Below, in pieces: positions 12,751 through 21,196 of a DNA stretch of 21,744 nucleotides. The position numbers and the translations under genes are program-made. Position 1 is the first letter of the stretch, and every line of letters begins with the position of its first letter. The notes under the pieces are model-generated. The model made no database searches. It saw nothing but the letters and a program-made list of their open reading frames with translations, and was not told the origin of the DNA. The stretch is from a virus. The stretch lies in IMG/VR virus record IMGVR_UViG_3300020084_000127, positions 1 to 21,744 of that record, one strand, 5' to 3'.

Positions 12751-15700
12751 TTAGATGGGGAATTCTATGATATGAACAACATCACCAGCTGATGGAATTG
12801 TTCCCTGATCAAATTGAACAGAAGTTCCAGTAGCGTTTGTAGTAAAATCTACTCCTCCACGTTGAACAACACCATTGATACTTACTAAGATAGAACTTGC
12901 AGTATGTTGGATTCCAGTATATCCTGTAATTGTATATGTTTGAGTAATGCCATCAGCAGTGTAGTTGCGTGTGATATACTTGGAAGAAGAAACAGCGCCT
13001 CTACCAGTAACTGTGAGGTCTCCATTGATATATGTGTTGCCTTGAATTTTGAGTCTATTGTTGGCATCTGGTGCCGTGCCAAGACCCATATTTTGTGTAC
13101 CAGAAAATGTACTAATGTTGATAAAATCAGTGTCAGTTAGTCCAAATTCTTTCCATGATCCTTGATAATAAATCCAACCAAGAGATTTACCTGGAGACCA
13201 GTTTTGATTGTAAACTAGGTCACCATCTGCAGGAGTATCATATCCCGTGATGGTAGAAAAATCTGGTAGTCCGTTTGCAAGTGCTGGAGCAAGAAGCGAC
13301 TGCTTGATAACAGTACCATCTTGGTTTACATAAGTAATTTTTTTAGCAAGAATATTACCAGTAGATGATAGTGTGCTCTGGAATGTTACAGGACCAGCAA
13401 AGATAGATTCCAACTGGTTAGATGCACCACCAATTACAGTAAGTTTGTCAGTAAGAACTAGTTCAGAGAATGTTTGAATAGTAGTATTCTCTTCCCCGAT
13501 AACATTCAGTTGAGCAATATCTTCATTTGTAATTTGACCTGTAACTGGGTTGATGATCTGGTTACCAATGAATAGATCACCATTTGAGTTTAGACCAGAA
13601 TAGAATGCAACACCAGCATCTTCTTTTATTGATTGAGAGAATTTGATTTGATCGGGAGATAGAGTTTCTACCTGTGTCTGTGGGAATGCAGTTGAGTAGT
13701 TACCAGGACCAAATCCTGTATATTCAAAAGTATGGTTACCAGAACGTAGAATAGAGTGTCTTCTCAGTTCACATGGAATTGGATTTACATTTCCTTGACC
13801 ATCAACTCTAATAGGAATTTTACGTGTTTCTTCATTACCGAGTCTTGCAGTAAGATCGATGTTGGATAGTTTCTTGTTGACAGAATCCCAGTTTGGTGTA
13901 GAACCAGGTTGAGACCATCCAGTATCAGCAAGTAGGAATTGAATAGCCTCTTTTGTAATAGAAGTTTTAGGTTCCTTGTTATTTACGGCTGGAGTAGATC
14001 CATTCGTTGCATACACGAGACCAATAGTCCTAATATCAGCAACTGAGACCGCTGCAGGAGGGTCTGCTACAGGGTTGTCTCTATCAAATGAAGGATATAC
14101 CTCATTGACGTTCTGAGAGAACCTCTTATCGTCATAATTCGACGTTGCTGGTATAATAGAACCACACAATAAAGTTATGTAATAGATACCGTCAGTTTCA
14201 CCACGAACAAATGTCTGCTTGGTTTCAATATCGTAAATGTAGAATGTCTTTTGCAGATTGTATCTTGTAAGGTCGGTATTCAGAGGTTGTAAAACAAAAC
14301 CAGAAATTGGTGCTCGTGGTAGTGGAAGCTGTTGCTCTTTATCAATTACAAACCGAACTCTGTATGTTCTATCGACAAGGTTTCTAGCATCAGGAACTCT
14401 CTTGATAAACGTAGTTGGAGTAAAGTTTACATTGTTGTATTGTGTATTAGTTGTAAGTGTTGTATAGATTGAGTTATTTGTTGCAGAAACTGATAGATAC
14501 CATCCAGCAGGTTGTCCACCAAATGCATTATTGTAAGTTCCAGAATCGTATTGAATTGGAGAACCAACAGTACCAGGAGTTGTAAGAGAAACTGCAGGTC
14601 CATAAGGACTAATGCTAGCTGTTTTTACTGTTGCTGCAGCTGCACCACTAGAAACCAAAAGACAATTTAGTTTATCTGCTACTGCGTTGACACCAACACC
14701 ATCTTGACGAGCTCCGATAACATAACCTTGAACTTTATTACCTGGTGGTGAATCACTATTTGTATATCCATACAAATACAATCTTGTTCCTGGTGTTTGC
14801 CCAATGTTCACCAACTGTGAATTCACTGTTTTAGTTCTTTGAATATCAACGTTTACCCAGTTGATAGAAATTTCTTCGACATCAGCAAGTGACTTTGGTG
14901 GGATAATGTGAGTAAGTTTTATAGATTTATCTTTGGTAAATGCTACTTGTTTGAATCCTTTTGATCTCAGAGCAGTGTGACCAAAGTTGGAGTTTGAGTT
15001 GGTGATTGACATGTCAGCACCAGCAACACCAGTGAAGTGGTCTGCATATCCAACAGCAAATACCGAAACAACTTGAATAAATGAATCATTAGAACACAAA
15101 ACGTGAGTATGACCCCATCCCTTTCTATACCTAGCAAAACCATCTAGGTGAGCACCATCTCCAGCAGTAGCGGCAAGATAGTTGCCAGTTGATTCATCAA
15201 ATCTTACAAATGCACGGTCATCTTTTTGTAGAGATAGTCCAGTAAACTGTGCAACAACCATTGATTTGAAACCAGTTGCTTTTGCACCATCAGCGTGCAT
15301 TCCGTTCATACCCCAGACTGAACGAAGCGAGAGGTTGAACATGTATGGAGATGCAGAGTCAACTGTATCAATTTCAACTTTTACAACAATATTTGTTCCA
15401 GTTGCAGTACCAGTTGGTTCTCCACCCATCTGGTAGGTAAATGTATTACCATTCGCAGACGTTACTTGGAATGAACCATTATAGTATGACGCATCGAGTT
15501 CTGGTGATGTGCCTTGAGAACCAGTAACTCCGCTAATATTGACGTTTACACCAACAGAGAATCCATGATCTCTAGGTTGACCAAATTCATCGACAGTAAC
15601 TGCAGTTGCAGTTTGACCATTACGAGTAATTTGAAGAACACGATATTCATCAGAAATTGGACCAACAATTCTATTTTCTTCAACTCTTGCCTGAATCTGG

Positions 15701-16506
15701 TCAGTTGCTGGATCACCAGATGTATCGGGAATTGTTGCAAATGCCTTGGATACTTTTTGATAGTAGATATCAAGGTCAGTTCTTTCTAGAATATTAGCAA
15801 CTGCAGAGTAATCACTAGCTGGAACTCTGCCTTGAGTAATTAGATCTGATAGGGTATTTACACCATCTGCAAATCCAAAGCAGGTTAGTTTATGGTGAGA
15901 AAAAGATGGTTGAATTGTTTCTGTAGAGTCTGGTTTGAAATATACACCAGTTGGGTCACCATCAAAGAGAGAAAACTGCCAGAAATAACATCCACCAGTG
16001 ACACTAAAAACATTACATGGTTTTGGAGATTGTTCCTCAGTATTGATATTTTTTGCTGCATAAATTGTTGGGTACGGAACATATTTTGGAATAATCTTAG
16101 TTCTTCTAAGATCAGTTCCAACTAGTGAGCAACCTCTAGGAACAATGATTCCACCTTCAACGGAGTTGAATTTATAAAGTACATTATTTGGAGATGTAAT
16201 ATCTAAGTTTGAGTTACTATCAATTGGAGGTATGTTGGTATAAAGTACTTCTCCTGGTCTATTATCAACAATATATTCGGAAGGATATAGGTATATTGAG
16301 AACGCATCAAATTCGTCGTTAGAAAGACCAACTCTATACGAGAAACGTGCTACTTCAAGAAATGCCCTCTGCAAAGATTTGAATGGTCTAAGAGACGAGT
16401 TCCCTCTATTGTCAATAGAATCAGATGCATCAAAATCGTCTGGGTTGACGTAGATGATACGACCAGTCCTTGACGTAATAATATTCTTGAGTCTTGTTAG
16501 TGACAT
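12751..16506 (-). CDS. large virion structural protein, tail/baseplate-associated, 1251 aa
   Basis: The N-terminus (RLKNIITSRTGRIIYVNPDD at 5-24, PFKSLQRAFLEVARFSY near 42-58, and FDAFSIYLYPSEYIVDNRPG) resembles large structural proteins of T4-like cyanophages and the lead-in of beta-helix tail proteins (a 'rolled-sheet' pattern of a Phe/Tyr followed by a Pro-Gly step). Middle parts are Asn/Gly/Ser/Thr-rich and beta-dominated, with no transmembrane or signal peptide. The last 76 residues begin KYITRNYTADGITQTYTI and form a separate conserved C-terminal beta domain (SSILVSINGVVQRGG). Length and position after two smaller structural genes suggest a tail-spike- or fibre-associated protein of the distal tail. 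ATG at 16506. I do not know a specific gene number. Confidence 0.8.
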   Translation of the reverse strand: MSLTRLKNIITSRTGRIIYVNPDDFDASDSIDNRGNSSLRPFKSLQRAFLEVARFSYRVGLSNDEFDAFSIYLYPSEYIVDNRPGEVLYTNIPPIDSNSNLDITSPNNVLYKFNSVEGGIIVPRGCSLVGTDLRRTKIIPKYVPYPTIYAAKNINTEEQSPKPCNVFSVTGGCYFWQFSLFDGDPTGVYFKPDSTETIQPSFSHHKLTCFGFADGVNTLSDLITQGRVPASDYSAVANILERTDLDIYYQKVSKAFATIPDTSGDPATDQIQARVEENRIVGPISDEYRVLQITRNGQTATAVTVDEFGQPRDHGFSVGVNVNISGVTGSQGTSPELDASYYNGSFQVTSANGNTFTYQMGGEPTGTATGTNIVVKVEIDTVDSASPYMFNLSLRSVWGMNGMHADGAKATGFKSMVVAQFTGLSLQKDDRAFVRFDESTGNYLAATAGDGAHLDGFARYRKGWGHTHVLCSNDSFIQVVSVFAVGYADHFTGVAGADMSITNSNSNFGHTALRSKGFKQVAFTKDKSIKLTHIIPPKSLADVEEISINWVNVDIQRTKTVNSQLVNIGQTPGTRLYLYGYTNSDSPPGNKVQGYVIGARQDGVGVNAVADKLNCLLVSSGAAAATVKTASISPYGPAVSLTTPGTVGSPIQYDSGTYNNAFGGQPAGWYLSVSATNNSIYTTLTTNTQYNNVNFTPTTFIKRVPDARNLVDRTYRVRFVIDKEQQLPLPRAPISGFVLQPLNTDLTRYNLQKTFYIYDIETKQTFVRGETDGIYYITLLCGSIIPATSNYDDKRFSQNVNEVYPSFDRDNPVADPPAAVSVADIRTIGLVYATNGSTPAVNNKEPKTSITKEAIQFLLADTGWSQPGSTPNWDSVNKKLSNIDLTARLGNEETRKIPIRVDGQGNVNPIPCELRRHSILRSGNHTFEYTGFGPGNYSTAFPQTQVETLSPDQIKFSQSIKEDAGVAFYSGLNSNGDLFIGNQIINPVTGQITNEDIAQLNVIGEENTTIQTFSELVLTDKLTVIGGASNQLESIFAGPVTFQSTLSSTGNILAKKITYVNQDGTVIKQSLLAPALANGLPDFSTITGYDTPADGDLVYNQNWSPGKSLGWIYYQGSWKEFGLTDTDFINISTFSGTQNMGLGTAPDANNRLKIQGNTYINGDLTVTGRGAVSSSKYITRNYTADGITQTYTITGYTGIQHTASSILVSINGVVQRGGVDFTTNATGTSVQFDQGTIPSAGDVVHIIEFPI

Positions 16507-16529
16507 TTTCTATCTACTATCCTTCTTTG

Positions 16530-16537
16530 TTATTTAG
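16530..16537 (-). promoter_or_regulatory. weak late promoter-like element before the 1251-aa gene
   Basis: Minus strand reads CTAAATAA, 24 bases upstream of ATG 16506 and overlapping the stop of the 489-aa gene. Spacing matches the other late elements, but CTAAATA also occurs by chance inside coding sequence (3347-3353, 5933-5939, 20701-20707), so support is limited. Confidence 0.3.
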
Positions 16538-18003
16538 CCACCAGATGCTCCACCAGCCTGAGGTCCAGCAGATTCATTATATGATCTCAAAGTAATATCC
16601 GCAGAACTATCTTGGAATCCACTATAGTCGAATACTACATTTGCAGTCGTTGAATAAACAATAAGAGCTTGACCAGGACCAACTACCAAAGATGTCAATC
16701 TAGTATCTGCGGTTATATTTTTATTATACAAAACATAATCAGCATCTGGAATAACAGTTGCAGCAGTTGTTACAGAAGAAACAGTTGCTAGAGTTCTAGT
16801 TGTTCCATATCGAGGAACATCAAAAAATGTATCGGCGGCTGCCAAATCTGCAGATCCAGCTCCAGTAGTTACGTTCAGAGTAGTTCCAGAGTATGACTGG
16901 ACATATGCCCACTTAGATCCAGACTGAGCAGTCACAGTGTAAGTTGTGTTCCCAAGAGTAATAGAGTCACTGCTATTTACTAGAGTACCATCCACATCAA
17001 AAACATAAATTGAACTATACGTATATGCAGTCGAAAGTTGAACGACCTGCGACCCGCCACCTAGGTTTGCATCATTAGCATCATAGTAGTAGTACGTTGC
17101 TGTACCACCACCATTTTGTGCCATGTCGAATTGAACATATGCATTAGCAGATCCTGGAGTTCCACTGATTGTTCTTCCAGTTGTGTAGTCAGTACCATCA
17201 TCAGATGTTCCAGACACGCCATCAAGACCCCATGTACCGTTGATTCCAGTAGAAAGTCTAAACAATGTTCCAGTCATTGAAGAATCTTGAACATAGAATC
17301 TAAAAGTTCTATCAAGAAGCAAGGTGATATTATTGCCTCTACGTAAAGAATATGTCCCAGTAGAACCAGTGCTAGAGAAAACAAATTCGTTTCTTGCAAC
17401 ACCAATACCACCAGTGGAAATGTTTGCTGTAGCACCAGAAGTTCCACCAGTCAGCGTATCACCTGCTGCAAGTGTCCCACCAGTTCGAGGGCCAAGGTAC
17501 AATGTTGAGTTTCCAACTCCAGATCCAGCGACAATATCAAAAATAACTGCAGAAATGCCACCAAAAGTAACAGTTTCACCAACTGTAAAAGTACCAGTTT
17601 GACTAGTCATTGAAAAAGATGTCAAACTTACCTTTTTGACATAAAAATCTGTTGTTGTAGGTATAAAATATGACTCCCATTTGAATGTTTTTTCACCATC
17701 ATCCGTGGTAAGTTTTTGTCCAGGGGCAAAAGTATCTTGTTGATTGGTGGTGATTGGAATAGGAGTATCAAACGTAAGAATTTTATTTGTGATCACATCA
17801 CCACGATGCAACTTATACGTTGATGCGTTCAGAGTCAGGGAAAGATCATACTGCTTCACCCCAACACGAACAGTCGAAGCAGTGCCATCATTTATCATAT
17901 TGAGAACACCACTTGCTGCAGAATCGATCGGTGCTCTGTAGAGTACAGTATTTGTTGCAGCACTGGGCTTTATCGAAGCCAATTTACCTGTTAGTGTTGC
18001 CAT
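16534..18003 (-). CDS. virion structural protein, 489 aa
   Basis: Begins MATLTGKLASIKPSAATNTV, an N-terminus typical of cyanophage structural proteins. The chain is Thr/Gly/Ser-rich and beta-dominated with related segments such as FTVGETVTFGGISAVIFD and LAAGDTLTGGTSGATANIS (around residues 139-200) that look like repeated beta domains. It ends in a Gly/Ser/Ala-rich tail (NESAGPQAGGASGG). No enzyme motif. The gene starts five bases after the end of the 439-aa gene and is followed after 27 bases by the 1251-aa gene, so the three form one structural group. Probably a tail or baseplate-associated component; not more specific. Confidence 0.75.
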   Translation of the reverse strand: MATLTGKLASIKPSAATNTVLYRAPIDSAASGVLNMINDGTASTVRVGVKQYDLSLTLNASTYKLHRGDVITNKILTFDTPIPITTNQQDTFAPGQKLTTDDGEKTFKWESYFIPTTTDFYVKKVSLTSFSMTSQTGTFTVGETVTFGGISAVIFDIVAGSGVGNSTLYLGPRTGGTLAAGDTLTGGTSGATANISTGGIGVARNEFVFSSTGSTGTYSLRRGNNITLLLDRTFRFYVQDSSMTGTLFRLSTGINGTWGLDGVSGTSDDGTDYTTGRTISGTPGSANAYVQFDMAQNGGGTATYYYYDANDANLGGGSQVVQLSTAYTYSSIYVFDVDGTLVNSSDSITLGNTTYTVTAQSGSKWAYVQSYSGTTLNVTTGAGSADLAAADTFFDVPRYGTTRTLATVSSVTTAATVIPDADYVLYNKNITADTRLTSLVVGPGQALIVYSTTANVVFDYSGFQDSSADITLRSYNESAGPQAGGASGG

Positions 18004-18008
18004 CGTTA

Positions 18009-19328
18009 TTAGAATCCAGCGTAAAAGAATTGTTGTTGTCTTGTTCTACCTGTTAGTGTTGCTGCACCAATACCACCGCCAAATTGAACGTCATCTAGTG
18101 TTACGTTTTCTGTAGATAGTAGAGTTGCATCCGCATTAGGAAACTTGATTGTTCTCAGTTCTGTAATGTTAGTGAGATCAAAAACAACTGAGGAAGCGCC
18201 ACCAAATGCCGACTTGATTACAGGATTTAGCAAAGTCTTATTTCTAAGATCTTGTGCTGCTCTTTCAGTAACAAATATATTGTTACCGCCTGCATTATTT
18301 AGCACAGAATTATTTGGGAACTGATAAGATTCGTTTGTATTTTCAGTAATATTATCAAGACTAAAATTGACTTTTCTAGTAATACTTGTTGCAGATGCAA
18401 ATACTGGACTTGCATAAACTTTGTTAGTTACAGTCTGTGTAGCGTCGGTTCCCAATAGTGTCAAACTGATATCAGGAACTGTAATTGTTCTATTCGCTGT
18501 AATTCCAGTTGTATTGAACTGAGCAAAAAATGTAGAGTCAAACGTTTGCTTTGTCTTCAACTGCACAAAAGTTTTACCAAGACATGTCTGAGTTGTTTTG
18601 GTATCAAGAAGTGTAGAGTGATTGGCATTTGGTTCAGTAGTTGTAGTAGTTGCACCTGCATCAGGAAGAAAATACGATCTACGAGCTGCCTCTGTTTCAG
18701 TCCAATCAATCTGAAAGATTGCTTCCTCAGTTCCATCAACAATTACAAAGTCATCTTCATCAACAAGAATTGTTTTATTTCTGAGTGTTTGAATAGTAGT
18801 ATCACCGACTAGAACTGTTCCGTTACCAGTGGTAATTGGTGGTAGGTTGAAGATTCTTGTAGATGTACCACTACCAATACCAGAAATTTCAAATCTTGCT
18901 TTAGAACCTAGGGAGTCTTCAAGAATAAATGCAGTATCATCAATACGAAACTGTCCTGTAACTCTTACAGAACCAGAACCTTTAGGTGCAAGAACCAAAT
19001 CTGAGTTATTGACTAAATTATCAAGAGCAGTCAAATATTGAGATGTACTACCATCACCATTTGGAAGTCTTGTAAAATAAACACCACCATTTCCCCAGGA
19101 AAGACCAAGTTCATTATAACCATTTTGATACATTCCAGTATCACGGTCAAGGTCAAATGATAGTCCTGGAGCAGTTTTTGTACCAGCAGTAAGTCCTTTG
19201 AAAAGTTGATTTACTTTTGCTCGTCTATTTGGATTTAGCGGATCAGAAATCACTACTGGGAGAAACGCTTCTCCCGATAGACTTGCTGTTGCTACCTCAG
19301 ATAATTGAGAAATCTTTTTAGTTCCCAC
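18009..19328 (-). CDS. tail-fibre-like structural protein with repeated LxNKT motifs, 439 aa
   Basis: Starts at a GTG (19328): the preceding sequence has AGGA five bases upstream and no ATG is near, and the N-terminus (M)GTKKISQLSEVATASLSGE is a common start of phage fibre and neck proteins. The middle contains at least three related segments: IQTLRNKTILVDEDDF, TQTVTNKVYASPVF and AQDLRNKTLLNPVI, the 'tLtNKTLtsP' repeat of trimeric beta-structured fibres. Ends in RTRQQQFFYAGF. A late promoter element precedes it. Likely a trimeric fibre, tail-collar or baseplate protein, first gene of the late structural group. Confidence 0.8.
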   Translation of the reverse strand: MGTKKISQLSEVATASLSGEAFLPVVISDPLNPNRRAKVNQLFKGLTAGTKTAPGLSFDLDRDTGMYQNGYNELGLSWGNGGVYFTRLPNGDGSTSQYLTALDNLVNNSDLVLAPKGSGSVRVTGQFRIDDTAFILEDSLGSKARFEISGIGSGTSTRIFNLPPITTGNGTVLVGDTTIQTLRNKTILVDEDDFVIVDGTEEAIFQIDWTETEAARRSYFLPDAGATTTTTEPNANHSTLLDTKTTQTCLGKTFVQLKTKQTFDSTFFAQFNTTGITANRTITVPDISLTLLGTDATQTVTNKVYASPVFASATSITRKVNFSLDNITENTNESYQFPNNSVLNNAGGNNIFVTERAAQDLRNKTLLNPVIKSAFGGASSVVFDLTNITELRTIKFPNADATLLSTENVTLDDVQFGGGIGAATLTGRTRQQQFFYAGF

Positions 19329-19355
19329 GGAATTCCTAACAGTTCTTACAGAAGC

Positions 19356-19363
19356 TATTTATA
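19356..19363 (-). promoter_or_regulatory. T4-type late promoter (TATAAATA)
   Basis: Perfect match to the T4 late promoter element on the minus strand, in the 37-base gap between the halogenase and the 439-aa gene, leaving about 20 bases of leader with a Shine-Dalgarno sequence before GTG 19328. Likely driven by the phage late sigma-factor analogue (gp55 family). Confidence 0.65.
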
Positions 19364-19365
19364 AT

Positions 19366-20442
19366 CTATGGGACATATAGGTTTTGCAATCCCTCAAACA
19401 TATTCATTACAGACTCAGAACTATGAAATCCATAGGTTATCATTTGTGTTCTGAGATTCATATCAATGATATTATCTAAATGAGGATCATCTACAGTCAA
19501 AGTTTTTGCATAATCCCAGAATGGTGTATCATACTTCGATCCAAACTGGTAATGGTACAAAATAAAATTCATGTTCTCTTTGATAGACCTCTGCATATCA
19601 AATATTGCAGTTTCTAATGGAAGACCGTCAAGCAAAACATCCATAGTTTTGAAAGTCCACTTCAAATAACCAGCAACTGAAGTTGCTTCCATTGGCTCAA
19701 TGAAAAAATATTTGTTACCGTTCAGGAATATTCTATTCTCTATCACTGGGTTTTTTGCACAATAATTCCTGAACGGGAATTTTTTGACTACCTTTTCAAT
19801 ACCAAACAAGTTTTTGAAATTTGCTTCTGCTTGTTCATCAGTAGTAATAGTATCATTATACAGGTATCCATATTGAATACGATTTTTTAGATGAATGACA
19901 AAACACCAACCGTCAGGAGTTGCTACAGTTCTTGTCCAAGGAACGAATTGAGGATTTGGCATGTTTGATAGAAGAACTTTATTCAGCGGGTTCTTCAACT
20001 CATCATAGTCAGTATAATCTTTTGGAAATCCAGTACAGTCATAAATGAAATCTGCATCAATATCATTATATGACGCAATATTTTTTTGTGTTACAGGAAA
20101 TACTCCCATATTACATATAGATTCTTGAAATGCTTGTGGATCAAAATGCATTCCAACTTGATTGAAGTTGAACGGATGAAACCAATCACCCTTTTTACCC
20201 CAATTTTCATACATAATTCCCATTTTGGGAGTAGCATGAAATGTATTATTTTGCCATGTCAAACTCCATCCAAAAGTATCAGCAAGAAAATCTGTTAGAC
20301 CAGGGAAAGATCCTGATCCTACTGGTTCAGTAGGAATTTCACTATCATAGTAAAGTTCTACCTCAGTTTTTGGTGATAATACTTTCCAATGCAGTGCGGT
20401 AATAACTCCTGCTAATCCTTTTCCAATGATACCTATTTTCAT
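19366..20442 (-). CDS. flavin-dependent halogenase, tryptophan-halogenase/VirX1 type
   Basis: Predicted FADH2-dependent halogenase: uses flavin hydroperoxide and halide to make HOX that is passed through a tunnel to a catalytic Lys. Visible: FAD-binding GKGLAG (GxGxxG) at 7-12; catalytic Lys candidate K73 in HATPKMGIMYENWG; a segment PDGWCFVIHL (177-185, WCFVIH) at the place of the family's WxWxIP motif, but degenerate; YGYLYND at 191-197; FIEPMEATSVAGY with E252 at the position of the catalytic Glu of PrnA (next residue Ala instead of the usual Ser). At 358 aa it is short for PrnA-type enzymes (about 530) and so is a compact type. VirX1 from cyanophage Syn10 is a known viral relative (broad substrate range, prefers iodide). 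ATG at 20442 overlaps the stop of the 67-aa gene (ATGA). No flavin reductase is seen in the window. Substrate cannot be read from the sequence. Confidence 0.85.
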   Translation of the reverse strand: MKIGIIGKGLAGVITALHWKVLSPKTEVELYYDSEIPTEPVGSGSFPGLTDFLADTFGWSLTWQNNTFHATPKMGIMYENWGKKGDWFHPFNFNQVGMHFDPQAFQESICNMGVFPVTQKNIASYNDIDADFIYDCTGFPKDYTDYDELKNPLNKVLLSNMPNPQFVPWTRTVATPDGWCFVIHLKNRIQYGYLYNDTITTDEQAEANFKNLFGIEKVVKKFPFRNYCAKNPVIENRIFLNGNKYFFIEPMEATSVAGYLKWTFKTMDVLLDGLPLETAIFDMQRSIKENMNFILYHYQFGSKYDTPFWDYAKTLTVDDPHLDNIIDMNLRTQMITYGFHSSESVMNMFEGLQNLYVP

Positions 20443-20642
20443 TGAGGTTTTTGCATCTCGTTCATATCATCAAGTCTATCTAGAATACCATCAAAAGATT
20501 TCATTTGCTCTATTCGACAAAGCAATTCAGAAATACTATTGCATACAATTGGACGTTCTCCACGAGCAGCATATGCTAGAGCATTACGAAGCATCACAGA
20601 TGCTTCATCTAGTGATTCGATAACAGTTTGTGAAAGTGCCAT
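20439..20642 (-). CDS. small hypothetical protein, 67 aa
   Basis: ATG at 20642 overlaps the preceding stop as TAATG, and its own stop overlaps the halogenase start as ATGA, so it is coupled on both sides. The protein (MALSQTVIESLDEASVMLRN ...) is helical, with AYAARGERPIVCNSISE in the middle and a charged C-terminus (GILDRLDDMNEMQ). No motif recognised. Its position directly before the halogenase makes it a candidate partner or regulator, but nothing in the sequence shows that. Confidence 0.8.
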   Translation of the reverse strand: MALSQTVIESLDEASVMLRNALAYAARGERPIVCNSISELLCRIEQMKSFDGILDRLDDMNEMQKPQ

Positions 20643-20770
20643 TAGTTGTTGTTCCAGTAAAGTTCATTATAACGCAAAAAGCGTTTTAGACTCGGTTCTA
20701 TATTTAGTGATGCACACACATCAAGATAAGATTCCCATTCATACCACAAATGTTGCGGAATCGAGGTCAT
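20642..20770 (-). CDS. very small hypothetical protein, 42 aa
   Basis: Begins MTSIPQHLWYEWESYLDVCA at ATG 20770 and ends with TAA at 20642-20644, coupled to the next gene by TAATG. The frame is the only sensible one between 20739 and 20642. It overlaps the end of the 106-aa gene by 32 bases in a +1 frame; I cannot exclude that the two are joined by a frameshift into one longer protein. Aromatic-rich, function unknown. A longer ATG-initiated frame exists upstream, but its first half reads like a shadow of the 106-aa gene. Confidence 0.6.
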   Translation of the reverse strand: MTSIPQHLWYEWESYLDVCASLNIEPSLKRFLRYNELYWNNN

Positions 20771-21059
20771 TGGATCGATGTCCCAACAGGAGATTGTAGA
20801 ATTCGGTTGCTTTATCCAAATTTGTTTGATGGTAGTCAACCCATTCTTTAGCTTCTGCCAGTATTTCTTCATATGCTGTCCTTGCATCAATTTCTTCGTC
20901 TGTCAAATAGTCGCCAATAACATCGCCAAGTCGGTCTCTTCGTTGCTTAGCGTATGTGCTTAGTGCCCACATGTCACGAAGTTCTTGTGGAGGAGGTGGA
21001 ACAAAGTCACGCTCTTTCACAGTTTTACCTTTATCGGGAGATTCATAGATTTTTGTCAT
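20739..21059 (-). CDS. hypothetical protein, 106 aa
   Basis: ATG at 21059; the start lies inside the end of the 49-aa gene (17-base overlap). N-terminal 20 residues are basic then Pro-rich (KERDFVPPPPQELRDMWALS), followed by charged helices (YAKQRRDRLGDVIGDYLTDE, EILAEAKEWVDYHQTNLDKA). Ends SNDLDSATFVV. The helix-rich acidic profile recalls small phage assembly proteins, without a specific family. Function unknown. Confidence 0.78.
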   Translation of the reverse strand: MTKIYESPDKGKTVKERDFVPPPPQELRDMWALSTYAKQRRDRLGDVIGDYLTDEEIDARTAYEEILAEAKEWVDYHQTNLDKATEFYNLLLGHRSNDLDSATFVV

Positions 21060-21192
21060 TGGTCAAATTCTCATGTTTAGTTTTAGTAGATTGTTGCTGT
21101 GCAATGTACGCTCTCAATTCTGGTTGTTCAATCCATTCCCAGACTGTACCATCTTTTTGAACGTGATACTTTATTGTAGTTCTAAGAATCAT
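21043..21192 (-). CDS. small hypothetical protein, 49 aa
   Basis: ATG at 21192 has AGGAG seven bases upstream (the end of the 57-aa gene) and the frame ends with TGA at 21043-21045. The protein starts MILRTTIKYHVQKDGTVWEW, a beta-hairpin-like sequence, continues EQPELRAYIAQQQS and ends in a polar tail. Too short for family assignment. The good Shine-Dalgarno sequence makes it a real gene rather than a gap. Confidence 0.75.
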   Translation of the reverse strand: MILRTTIKYHVQKDGTVWEWIEQPELRAYIAQQQSTKTKHENLTNDKNL

Positions 21193-21196
21193 AACA

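Noticed and set aside
19718-19776. 12-bp inverted repeat (CCGTTCAGGAAT / ATTCCTGAACGG) with a 35-base loop
   Set aside because: Within the halogenase coding sequence, long loop, no T-tract; probably chance or weak RNA structure, not a terminator.
20771-20890. Longer ATG-initiated version of the 42-aa gene
   Set aside because: The extra 40 codons overlap the 106-aa gene, whose frame is clearly the coding one in this stretch.
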